Positions 45,726 to 57,489 of a stretch of 64,000 bases of DNA are shown here, piece after piece. Numbering within the stretch: the stretch's first letter is position 1; the number at the start of each line of letters is the position of its first letter. Both the position numbers and the translations under genes were made by a program. Source of the stretch: Pseudomonadota bacterium. Lineage in GTDB: Archaea; Thermoplasmatota; SW-10-69-26; JACQPN01; JAJPHT01. The notes beneath the pieces were generated by a model that worked only from the letters and a program-made list of their open reading frames with translations, was not told the DNA's origin and ran no database searches. The stretch spans positions 1 to 64,000 of the forward strand of contig JAJPHT010000046.1 in NCBI GenBank assembly GCA_021325135.1, given 5' to 3'.

Positions 45726-47564
45726 TCAGGCGCAGCCGTGGGCGGGGTCCGACGCCGCGGCGACGCTGCGGCCGCCGACGTCCTGGCCCGTGGGGTTCAG
45801 GCTCGAGCCCGCGCCCACGAGCGTGGTGTCGTAGCAGTCCGTGTCGCGGAGGTTGTACGAGCCGCCCACGAGGCCGAGGAACCGCTCGTTCAGCTTCGCG
45901 CCGGTGGTGGGGTCGAGGTTCCAGTTGGCGGGGTCGCAGTTCCAGCCGTACACGTCGTGCGCGTTGCGGCCGATGCCCTGCGTGCACCACTCGGCGCCGT
46001 AGGTGCCCACGCCGCCGGGCGTGCGCAGGCCGGAGGCGGTGACGGTCGCGTAGAACGTGTAGTAGTCCGCGCGGAACGTGTCGGGCGCGACGCTGAGGCT
46101 GTCCTTCGTCTCCGCGTTGGGGGCGCCGACGCTGGGCTGCGTGCCCAGGTAGGTGACGCCGTTCCACCACTCGTCGGAGGTCAGCAGCAGGATGCCCACC
46201 GCGTGCACGGGCTGGCCGCCGTTGCTGGGCCGGCCGCACGTCAGGCCGCCGGAGCCGGGGACCGTGACGACGGGCAGCTCGGGCAGGGGGTCGCCGTTGG
46301 GGTCGATGGAGACGTCGTCGCAGGTGCTGCGGCCCATGACGCCCTGGAAGCCGAAGCTCATGTCGGCCTGGGTCTTGTCCGACGCGTAGGTGGCGCCGGA
46401 GTCGCTGGCCTCGAAGTTGCCGTAGAAGTCGCCGCCGCTGTCGTTGCTGGTGTCGCAGTCGCCCAGGAGCTCCTCGTTGGTCTCGTTGACCGTGGCGGGG
46501 ATCGTGCCCTGCGCGTTGGGCTGGAGGGTGCCGGGCGGGCGGACGGTCTGGATGTCGCCGGGGTCCGCGACGCCGCCCTCGGCGGGCGTGCCGGTGGCGG
46601 GGTCCGAGACGGTGATGGGGTCCGCGCTGCAGTCCTGCTCGCCCCAGACGATGCTGTTGCTGCCGCCGTGGCAGTCCTTCTCGGACACGTCCTGGCCGTC
46701 CTTGCAGCTCTGCTCGGTGCCGAAGGTGGGCTGGTCCAGGGGGCCGCCGGGCTGGTAGAGCGAGCGGGGGTCGGGGAGCGTCTGGACGATGCCGGTGGGG
46801 TCGTCCGCGACGCCCGTGTTGTAGAGGTCGTGCGGGGTGGGCGCGCGGGTGGACTCCACGCACACGAGGTGCTGGATGATGCCGCCCGTGTGGGACACGT
46901 CGCCGTGGCCGAAGGGGGGCACGATGCTCACCTGGCGGCAGTGGTCGCTGGGGACCAGGGGGCCGCCGGGGGTCACGGGCGCCGTGTGCAGGTCGCCCCA
47001 GACCTTGATGCCGGCGTCCGGGATGAGGCGGTAGTTGTTGGCGTTGGCCATGAGCTCGGTGGTGTCCGTGCCGCCGATGCTCGCGGGCGCGATGGGGATC
47101 AGCTCGGTGATCCAGCCGCCGTCGTTGTGGATGGTGCCCGCGTGCGCGGCGTCGTCAGGGGTGACGGGGCAGATGTCCGTGTTGACCGGGAAGCCGGCCG
47201 CGGCGCTGGCCTCGGCGCGGTACTCGATGAGCGCGCCGCCGGCGAAGCCGACGTAGCCGTCCTGGTTGCAGTCCGCCCAGACGCCCAGGACGGAGCGCCA
47301 GGCGCCCTCGCCCACGGTGCTGACGCGGCTCTGGAGGATCGCCGAGTTGGGGGCGACGCCGCCGTTGGTGCCTTCCGCGTTGTACACGTTGAAGTAGACC
47401 TGGGCGGTGGCGGTGCCCGGGGCGTCCGACCACATGAAGCCGTGGCCGACGTCGTAGCCCGAGTCGGGCTCGGCGCCGCCGACTGAGCCCCAGCCCGCCA
47501 GGGCCGAGGGGACAAGCATGGCCGTCGCCAGCGCGACAGCCGAAAGGGTGACGATGCGATTCAT
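45726..47564 (-). CDS. Large secreted Cys-containing protein of unknown function
   Basis: MNRIVTLSAVALATAMLVPSALAGWGSVGG signal peptide; many Cys; no family recognised. Confidence 0.75.
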   Translation of the reverse strand: MNRIVTLSAVALATAMLVPSALAGWGSVGGAEPDSGYDVGHGFMWSDAPGTATAQVYFNVYNAEGTNGGVAPNSAILQSRVSTVGEGAWRSVLGVWADCNQDGYVGFAGGALIEYRAEASAAAGFPVNTDICPVTPDDAAHAGTIHNDGGWITELIPIAPASIGGTDTTELMANANNYRLIPDAGIKVWGDLHTAPVTPGGPLVPSDHCRQVSIVPPFGHGDVSHTGGIIQHLVCVESTRAPTPHDLYNTGVADDPTGIVQTLPDPRSLYQPGGPLDQPTFGTEQSCKDGQDVSEKDCHGGSNSIVWGEQDCSADPITVSDPATGTPAEGGVADPGDIQTVRPPGTLQPNAQGTIPATVNETNEELLGDCDTSNDSGGDFYGNFEASDSGATYASDKTQADMSFGFQGVMGRSTCDDVSIDPNGDPLPELPVVTVPGSGGLTCGRPSNGGQPVHAVGILLLTSDEWWNGVTYLGTQPSVGAPNAETKDSLSVAPDTFRADYYTFYATVTASGLRTPGGVGTYGAEWCTQGIGRNAHDVYGWNCDPANWNLDPTTGAKLNERFLGLVGGSYNLRDTDCYDTTLVGAGSSLNPTGQDVGGRSVAAASDPAHGCA

Positions 47565-47710
47565 TGCTCCAACACTCCACGGGCTGGGATAGCCTCCTCC
47601 AAGCTCCGTGGGCCTCGCTATCGCTTGTCATGAGAAAAGAGTTGCCTGGCGGCAAGGCCGGGACAGCGCCGTTGTCACCCTGGGGGGCAACGCGAAGGGG
47701 CTGTCCTCCA

Positions 47711-47810
47711 TGGGCGCTCGCTAGGGGCTGCGCCCCCTTTCCCCCGCACAACCCGAACCACCGAACCCACGAACCACGGTTCCTACTGTGGTTCGTGGGT
47801 TCGGGTTGCC
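47711..47810 (+). repeat. Dispersed palindromic repeat family R1, copy b
   Basis: ggggctgcgccccctttcccccgcacaacccgaaccaccgaacccacgaaccacggttcctactgtggttcgtgggttcgggttg; matches the reverse complement of 9518-9622. Confidence 0.9.
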
Positions 47811-47876
47811 AGAGGGTCTGGGGGACGAAGTCTCCCAGGAAGAGCGCCAGCGATCAGGCGGGCCCCGGCTTGCCCT

Positions 47877-51125
<3,249 letters not shown>

Positions 51126-51241
51126 GGGGCTCGGACCTTGCGCCCATAGAGGGGGCCCGTATTTAGCCGTATCCCCGCAGCGGAACCTGCGTTTCTCCTG
51201 GGGAAACGGACGGAAGGACAGACGTGTCCGGAACGGGTCAC
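51126..51241 (-). promoter_or_regulatory. carB promoter/operator region (GTGTCC-N6-GGTCAC at 51224-51241; TATA-like GCTAAATAC near 51160)
   Basis: Same spacing and sequence elements as upstream of carA. Confidence 0.65.
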
Positions 51242-51325
51242 GGATGTCGTCCGGTGTCGGGAGCGGGACGGCGGGGCGCCCCAACGTTCATGGACCTTAG
51301 CAGGGCTCGCCGGAGCGATCCGCGA

Positions 51326-52858
51326 ATGAAGGCCCCGCTCCTCGCGCTGCTCCTGGCCATCCCCGCGCTGACGGGCTGCATTCAGCCCTCCACGCCGACG
51401 CCCGCGCCCGGCTCGTTCGGCGACTCGGCCGCGAAGCTGGCGTGCATCGATGGCGCGTGCAACTTCCAGGCGACGGCGTCGCCCTCGGGCCGCCAGGGGA
51501 ACGAGGTCTCCGTCGCGGTGAACCCCGCCGACCCCAAGGTCATCATCGCCACCGCCAAGGACTACACGCCCGACGAGGCGGGGGACTGCGTGTGGGCGGG
51601 CCTCTACAGCACGCAGGACGGCGGCAAGACGTGGCTGGACCAGAACGTGCCCGGCTCGCCGTGGAAGCACGAGAGCGATCCCACCACGCCCGTCACGGCG
51701 TTCACGAAGTTCTGGTGCGCCACCGATCCCGTGGTCGCGTGGAGCCCCGACGGCAAGACCGGCTACTGGGCCGTGATGCCCTACCAGTGCGATCCCGTCT
51801 CGGGGAGCAAGACGGGGCGCGGCACGGAGTCCAGGGGCGGGTTCAACGACTGGCTCTACACCTGCAGCAGCATGTTCGTCCTCGTCTCGCACGACGGGGG
51901 GAAGACGTGGCCCGCGGACGAGGCGCAGCAGGTGAGCCTCGGGCCTTTCATCGCCAACGACAAGGAGTGGATCAGCGTCTCGCCCGACGGCAAGAAGGTC
52001 CTCCTCTGCTGGGACTACGCGGGCGACACCGGCGGCGGGCCTGGCCTCCCCGGCGAGATCCCCGGGCTCCCCTTCGGGACGCCCAGCCCCAACGCGGCCG
52101 TCGTGTGCTCCGTCTCCGCGGACCAGGCCAAGACGTGGAGCAAGCCCGCGCCCGCCACCGACGCGGGCGGCTTCCCGTGGCTGGACTTCGACTCCACCGG
52201 CAAGGCGTGGATGGCCGTCGTCAACGACAGCGCGGTGCTGGTGCTCAGCAGCGCGGACGGCGTCTCGTGGAGCAAGCCCGTCGTGGCCGCCAGCTACGGC
52301 ATGCCCAGCGGCACCAACGAGTACGGCTGGCCCGTGCTCAACGGCAGCGCGTTCCGCATCGTGCCCTACGGCGCCCTCGCGGTGGACCGCACCTCGGGCC
52401 CGCACCACGGGCGCCTCTACGTCGCGTACTTCGACTTCGAGAACGGCACGGGCCACGCGATGCTCACGTGGAGCGACGACGGCAAGGCGTGGAGCGCGCC
52501 CGTGGACCTCTCCGACGCGCCGCAGTTCGACCAGTTCCTGCCCGCCGTGAGCGTGGGCCCCGACGGCACCGTGGACGCCTCGTGGCTCGACCGCCGCGAC
52601 GATCCCAGGCACCACCTCTACGACCTCTATTATTCGTACAGCCTGGACGGCGGCCTCTCGTGGGCGAAGAACCTGCGCGTGACCAACGTGAGCAGCGACG
52701 AGCAGTACTCGCACCACCAGAACGGCATGGTCTTCCTGGGCGACTACCGCGACATGCGCAGCGCGCGCGGGCAGGCCACCATGATCTGGGTCGACACGCG
52801 CAACCACAAGGCGGACGCCTTCGTCGCCACCGTGGATCGCCCCTCCGCGTCGTCGTAA
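51326..52858 (+). CDS. BNR/sialidase-fold lipoprotein (paralogue of 17506-19032)
   Basis: IPALTGC lipobox; STQDGGKTWLDQNVPGSPW, SHDGGKTWP, SDDGKAWSA; shared KDYTPDEAGDC and EQYSHHQNG segments. Confidence 0.88.
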   Translation: MKAPLLALLLAIPALTGCIQPSTPTPAPGSFGDSAAKLACIDGACNFQATASPSGRQGNEVSVAVNPADPKVIIATAKDYTPDEAGDCVWAGLYSTQDGGKTWLDQNVPGSPWKHESDPTTPVTAFTKFWCATDPVVAWSPDGKTGYWAVMPYQCDPVSGSKTGRGTESRGGFNDWLYTCSSMFVLVSHDGGKTWPADEAQQVSLGPFIANDKEWISVSPDGKKVLLCWDYAGDTGGGPGLPGEIPGLPFGTPSPNAAVVCSVSADQAKTWSKPAPATDAGGFPWLDFDSTGKAWMAVVNDSAVLVLSSADGVSWSKPVVAASYGMPSGTNEYGWPVLNGSAFRIVPYGALAVDRTSGPHHGRLYVAYFDFENGTGHAMLTWSDDGKAWSAPVDLSDAPQFDQFLPAVSVGPDGTVDASWLDRRDDPRHHLYDLYYSYSLDGGLSWAKNLRVTNVSSDEQYSHHQNGMVFLGDYRDMRSARGQATMIWVDTRNHKADAFVATVDRPSASS

Positions 52859-52867
52859 GGGGGCGCC

Positions 52868-53713
52868 ATGGGCCAGCTTGCCGACCGGTTCGCGGAGCTT
52901 TGCCGCGAGTACGGCAGCGACCCTTCGGCGCGCGCCTCGGACGTGCATGCGCTCGCCGCCCTGGAGGAGCGCGATCCCAAGGAGGCGCACGAGCGCTTCG
53001 TCGCGCTGCGCAAGGAGTTGGCCGTCACGCGGCGCGCCGAGCTTCTCCACGCGCTGAAGGGCTTCGCGTTCGTGCGCGACGTGCCCCCGCCCGACGTGCG
53101 CGGCATGGGACAGAAGGAGATCGACCGCGAGATCCGCTGGGCCGCCGCGTCGCTGCGCCGCGCGCGGGCCATCGTGGAGGCGTTGGCCGAGGAGGCCGCG
53201 CACCGCGCCGCGCTGGGGCTTCCCCAGGGGCCGCCCCTGGCGCCCGCGCCGTGGGACGACCTCGCGGCGCCGGAGGCCGAGGCGGAGGCGCGCCGAAGGA
53301 CCGCGGCGCGGGACGCGCGCCTCGCGCAGCGCGCCGCCGACGTGCGCCGCCGCGGCGCGAGGCACGGCCTCGACGTGCCTGCGGGCGCGGACCACGACGC
53401 GCTGGACGCCTTGGAGGCGCGCCTTGCCGAGGCGGAGGCGCTCTCGGAGGCGTTCGACGCCGTGTCGCGCGCCCTGCGCTCCCCCGACGTGGGCGAGTGG
53501 CGCCGCGAGTCGCGCCGCGCGCTGGAGCGCGAGGCCGACGCCCTGCGCGCCGCGGGCGACGCGGCGGGCCTGCGCGCGCTGGCGCCGCGGGCCGAGGCGC
53601 TGCGCGCAGAAGCGGCGCGCCTGGCCTCCGAGGCCGCGCGGGCCCGCCGCAGCGGCCGCGCCGCGCCCGCCCGCGAACGCCGCGCCGGCGACCCCCTCGA
53701 CCCCTACGGGTGA
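52868..53713 (+). CDS. Helical/coiled-coil protein of unknown function
   Basis: MGQLADRFAELCREYGSD..., Ala/Arg/Glu-rich heptad-like C-terminal half. Confidence 0.65.
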   Translation: MGQLADRFAELCREYGSDPSARASDVHALAALEERDPKEAHERFVALRKELAVTRRAELLHALKGFAFVRDVPPPDVRGMGQKEIDREIRWAAASLRRARAIVEALAEEAAHRAALGLPQGPPLAPAPWDDLAAPEAEAEARRRTAARDARLAQRAADVRRRGARHGLDVPAGADHDALDALEARLAEAEALSEAFDAVSRALRSPDVGEWRRESRRALEREADALRAAGDAAGLRALAPRAEALRAEAARLASEAARARRSGRAAPARERRAGDPLDPYG

Positions 53714-53944
53714 GCGGCGCGCGCCGCCGGCCTGCGCGGGCAGTCAGCCGGACGGCGGCGACGCCTTGTAACTTCCAGCAGCATTCCCATTCACACAATC
53801 CGTTGGTCCGTACTTTGATCCGATGAGGATCGGCTTGGATTTTCCCATGCTAGAATTGTGAATCACCTTGCAGCTTCGTGCAGGACGTCCCCAAGCTTGT
53901 TATCAATCGACAACACGATTATGCATCATGGAGGCTGTTAGCGG

Positions 53945-53962
53945 CATGGTGGAAACACCATG
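53945..53962 (+). promoter_or_regulatory. Perfect 7-bp stem / GAAA-tetraloop hairpin enclosing the ATG of 53960-54280
   Basis: catggtg-gaaa-caccatg. Confidence 0.8.
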
Positions 53963-54280
53963 AAGACACTCGGAATCGTCATCAGCGCAACCCTCGTCGC
54001 CATGCTCGCCGTCGGCTTCACGCCCGCCGCCAGCGCCGCCTCCTCCTGCACCGTCTTCGGCACCGGCACGTGCACGTTCACCTGCAGCCCCGGCGAGCAG
54101 GTGTTCGTCGGCGCCGCGGGCCCCGAGGCCGTCGTCGGCTCCTGCGGCGAGGGCACCACCGCCTGCGTCGCGCCCACCGGCTCCAGCCTCTGCCAGGGCA
54201 CCACGCTCCCCCTCCTCACGGGCGGCACGGGCACCTGCGTCGCCGTCGGCACCAACGTCGCGACCTGCGAAGCGCACTAA
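53960..54280 (+). CDS. Small secreted Cys-rich protein
   Basis: MKTLGIVISATLVAMLAVGFTPAASAASSCTVFGTGTCTFTCSPGEQ: signal peptide, regularly spaced Cys. Confidence 0.72.
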   Translation: MKTLGIVISATLVAMLAVGFTPAASAASSCTVFGTGTCTFTCSPGEQVFVGAAGPEAVVGSCGEGTTACVAPTGSSLCQGTTLPLLTGGTGTCVAVGTNVATCEAH

Positions 54281-54304
54281 GACGCGGGTTCACCCACGAC
54301 GCAA

Positions 54305-54458
54305 GTCGTCCGGCCGCGCCGCAGCGCGGCTACCCGAGGGGGTTCGGGGGGCGAAGTCCCCTGACGTTTGGATCGTCTGCTGGAACGGGACTTCACGTCA
54401 GGGGGCTTCGCCCCCTGAAACCCCCTCGGGTCGCCGCGCTGCGGCGCGGCCGGACGAC
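54305..54458. repeat. Dispersed palindromic repeat family R2, copy b (about 63-nt imperfect arms)
   Basis: gtcgtccggccgcgccgcagcgcggctacccgagggggttcgggg...gacgt / acgtcagggggcttcgccccctgaaaccccctcgggtcgccgcgctgcggcgcggccggacgac. Confidence 0.93.
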
Positions 54459-54536
54459 GATTGCTCCGGGGGGCTGCGCCCCCCGAACCCCCCTTTTGGC
54501 GCAAGCCTGAACCGGGGCGAGCCTCCTCGCCGCCGC

Positions 54537-55337
54537 GTGACCCGCGGCGCGTGGCTCGCCCTCCCTCTCCTTCTCCTCGCCGTCCTCCCGCAGCCGGCGC
54601 GCGCCGCGGACGCGATCCGCGTGGACCTCGTCGCCACGGAGGTCGATGGCGTGCCCACGTTCACCGACGCCTCGGGCGTGGCGAACCCCACGCTGCACGC
54701 GACGCCCGGCGCGCATCTCACGATCCATCTTGTGAATCGCGGCGCGCTGCGGCACAACCTCGTCCTTGACGCGCCGGTGCGCGCTGCCACCGCGTGCTGC
54801 CTTGCGCCGGGCCAGGAGGCGAACCTCACCGTGGACCTCCCCGCGGGCTTCACGGGGCAGATCGTCTACGAGTGCGCGATCCACGGCGGGGGCGGCATGC
54901 GCGGCGCGCTCCTGGTGGGCGCGCCGCCGCCCAGCGTGCGCCTCGTCTCGCCCGTCAACGGCACCACCCTCCACGGGCCCCCCGTTGCGCAGGTGGAGGT
55001 GGGCAACGCCACCCTGGGCCAGGGCTACGCGCTGCGCTACGTCGTGGACGGCGCGCTCCTCCCCAACGCGACGGGCGCGACCCAGCCCCTGGGCGACCTC
55101 CCGCGGGGGAGCCACATCGTGCAGGTCGAGCTGGTGAACGCCACCGGCGAGAGCCTCACGCCCCCCGTGAAGACGGAGGCCATCTTCTTCGAGGAGCCGA
55201 CACCCATCCCCACGCCGACGCCCGAGCCCACGACGGCGACGCCACCAGCCTCGTCGACGCCCGCGAAGACGCCGCTCCCGGCAGGGCTGGTCTTCGCCGC
55301 GGTCGCGATCGCGCTTCTCGTCAGGCGGTCGCGCTAG
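54537..55337 (+). CDS. Secreted, C-terminally anchored cupredoxin-domain protein
   Basis: Candidate Cu ligands in RHNLVLD...IVYECAIHGGGGMRGALLVG; C-terminal Thr/Pro linker plus TM and RRSR. Confidence 0.8.
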   Translation: MTRGAWLALPLLLLAVLPQPARAADAIRVDLVATEVDGVPTFTDASGVANPTLHATPGAHLTIHLVNRGALRHNLVLDAPVRAATACCLAPGQEANLTVDLPAGFTGQIVYECAIHGGGGMRGALLVGAPPPSVRLVSPVNGTTLHGPPVAQVEVGNATLGQGYALRYVVDGALLPNATGATQPLGDLPRGSHIVQVELVNATGESLTPPVKTEAIFFEEPTPIPTPTPEPTTATPPASSTPAKTPLPAGLVFAAVAIALLVRRSR

Positions 55338-55941
55338 CCGGGCCGCGCTGGAGGCACGCGGGGCAGACGCCGCAGGGGCCCTCGCCGTCCTCGTAGCAGC
55401 TCCACGTCGCGTCGATGGGCGCCTTCAGCTCCGCGCCCAGGGCGAGGACGCCCGCGCGGTCGAGGCCGAGGAGCGGCATCTCCAGGCGCGGCGCGGGGAC
55501 GCCGGGCGCGGTCCAGAGGCCGCGGTGCAGGAGCGACTCCAGGTCCGCGAAGAAGCGCCGGCTCGCGTCGGGGAAGCGCGCCGCGTCCTCCGCGTTGTGG
55601 CCGCCCACGACGGCCTCGCACCCCAGGACGTTGGCGTGATAGCACGCCGCCGCGTAGAAGAGGGCGTTGCGCGCGGGGATGTAGCCGGGCGGCGCGCCGC
55701 GGAAGCGCGACTGCCTGCGCGCCGCGTCGGCGTCGGACGCCTCGTGGAGGAAGGGCAGCTCCGCCTCGATGGCCTCCAGGCCCGCCAGCGCGACGATCTC
55801 CCGCGTCGCGCGCTTCTCCCCGCGGGGCCGGCCGGGGTAGTGGAAGGTCAGGGGCGCGACGTCGTACCCCTCCCGGCGCGCCCACCAGAGGGCCACCGTA
55901 GAGTCGAGGCCGCCCGAGGTGAGGACCAAGGCCCGCCGCAT
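55321..55941 (-). CDS. queC: 7-cyano-7-deazaguanine synthase
   Basis: ALVLTSGGLDSTVALWWA, GYIPARNALFYAAACYHA, VVGGHNAEDAARFPD, CYEDGEGPCGVCPACLQR. Confidence 0.94.
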   Translation of the reverse strand: MRRALVLTSGGLDSTVALWWARREGYDVAPLTFHYPGRPRGEKRATREIVALAGLEAIEAELPFLHEASDADAARRQSRFRGAPPGYIPARNALFYAAACYHANVLGCEAVVGGHNAEDAARFPDASRRFFADLESLLHRGLWTAPGVPAPRLEMPLLGLDRAGVLALGAELKAPIDATWSCYEDGEGPCGVCPACLQRGPASATA

Positions 55942-56051
55942 CAGAAGCGGACCTGCCGGGGGGTGGTATGAGTTTGCCGGCACCCGCAGGTGAGCGGATC
56001 ACCCGCGGCGGGGCAACTACATGAGACGGCCGCGCGGTGGCGCGGCTGCCC

Positions 56052-56507
56052 ATGGGCGAGATCCGGTGCGGGACCGCGCGCGTCGACGAGGCCCTTGCCC
56101 GCCGGCTCGCCGCGCTGGACCGCGAGGCCTTCCCCGCGCGCCTGGGCTACGACGCCGAGGAATACCTCCGGCGCGGACGCGCGGAAGGCGCGTGGCTTGC
56201 GCTTGCCGAGGACGAAGGCCGGCTCGTCGGCCTCTGCCTCGCGGCGCGGGACCTGGAGGAGCCGCGCGCGCTGTTCCTCGACGTGCTCGCGACCCTTCCC
56301 GGGTGGCGCCGTCGCGGCGTCGCGGCGCGGCTCGTGGAGATGTGCGTCGCCCACGCGCGACGCGAAGGGCATCGCATGGTGAGGCTCACCTGCGAGCCGC
56401 GCACCGAGGAGGGCGTCGACCTCGTGGAGGTCTACCGGCGCCTGGGCTTCCGCGTCGCGGCCGTGGAGCCCGACCACGTGGTCATGGCCCTCGACCTCAC
56501 GCCTTGA
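56052..56507 (+). CDS. GNAT-family acetyltransferase
   Basis: LFLDVLATLPGWRRRGVAARLVEMCVAHARREGHRMVRLTCEP...VEVYRRLGF. Confidence 0.88.
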   Translation: MGEIRCGTARVDEALARRLAALDREAFPARLGYDAEEYLRRGRAEGAWLALAEDEGRLVGLCLAARDLEEPRALFLDVLATLPGWRRRGVAARLVEMCVAHARREGHRMVRLTCEPRTEEGVDLVEVYRRLGFRVAAVEPDHVVMALDLTP

Positions 56508-57489
56508 GGCGCGAGATGGCGCTGGCCAGGATGGCGTCGATCACGTCCTGGAAGGTGCCGCCCCGCGCCTCGGCCAGGAGGCTGAACTCGCCGCGGATGC
56601 GCTGGAGCTGCGGGATCGGGTTCGCCTCCAGGAGGTAGGGCGTGCCGGCGCGGTCGATGCGGAAGTCGCAGCGGCAGAAGTCGCGCGCGCCCAGCGCCCG
56701 GCTGACGCGCTCGGCCGCGGCGCGCATCGTGGCCTCCACCTCCGCGGGAAGCCCCGAGGGGACGAGGCCGCGCGTGCGCTCGACGTGCCCCTTGAGCGCG
56801 CCCGTGAGGAAGCGCTCGCCAAGCTCCGCGTGCCCGTCGATGCCGACGCCCACGACGCCGAACGCGCGCAGCGGGTCCCCCAGGAGGCACACCGTGGCCT
56901 CGGAGCCCGCGATGAAACGCTCCACGAGAACGGGCTGCCGGTAGACCGACAGCACCTCGCGCACGCGCTCCGCGAGGGCGTCGCGGCTGCGCACGACGGA
57001 GCGCTCCGTGAGGCCGATGCTGCTCCCCTCGAAGTTGGGCTTCACGATGCAGGGGAAGGGCGGGAACGGGAGCGCGTCGAGGTCCGCCTCGTCCAGGACG
57101 AGCGCGGACTCCGCGGTGGAGACGCCCAGCCTCGCGGCCAGCGCCTTGGTCGCGTGCTTGTCGCTGGCCACGCCCAGGCAGAGGGCGTCGCCGCCCACGT
57201 AGGGCACGCCCGCCACGTCGAGGATCGCGGGGATCCACGTCTCTCGCGCGCGGCCGCCGTAGCCCACGCTGTAGTTGAAGACGAGGTCCACCTCCTTGCG
57301 CAGCGAGGCGCCCAGGGAGAGAAGCCGCGGCGCGGAGCCCAGCATGACGACCTCGTGGCCCGCGTTCCGGATGGCCTCCGCAAGCTCGTCGATGGTGTAG
57401 TCGGCCTCCATCTCGGCGTGCGCGTCGGGCGGCGCGCCGGGGGGCGGCGTGAAGTCGGACTTGCGCTCGAAGGTGAGGCCGATCCTCAA
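56497..57489 (-). CDS. D-alanine-D-alanine ligase-like ATP-grasp protein
   Basis: FPCIVKPNFEGSSIGLTE, PVLVERFIAG, FCRCDFRIDRAGTPYLLEANPIPQL; TTG start overlapping the upstream stop. Confidence 0.85.
   Translation of the reverse strand: MRIGLTFERKSDFTPPPGAPPDAHAEMEADYTIDELAEAIRNAGHEVVMLGSAPRLLSLGASLRKEVDLVFNYSVGYGGRARETWIPAILDVAGVPYVGGDALCLGVASDKHATKALAARLGVSTAESALVLDEADLDALPFPPFPCIVKPNFEGSSIGLTERSVVRSRDALAERVREVLSVYRQPVLVERFIAGSEATVCLLGDPLRAFGVVGVGIDGHAELGERFLTGALKGHVERTRGLVPSGLPAEVEATMRAAAERVSRALGARDFCRCDFRIDRAGTPYLLEANPIPQLQRIRGEFSLLAEARGGTFQDVIDAILASAISRLKA

Noticed and set aside
41853-47486. 1877-aa plus-strand ORF
   Set aside because: Antisense to hutH, the histidine kinase and a secreted protein; low-complexity Arg/Ala/Gly/Val translation typical of shadow ORFs in very GC-rich DNA.
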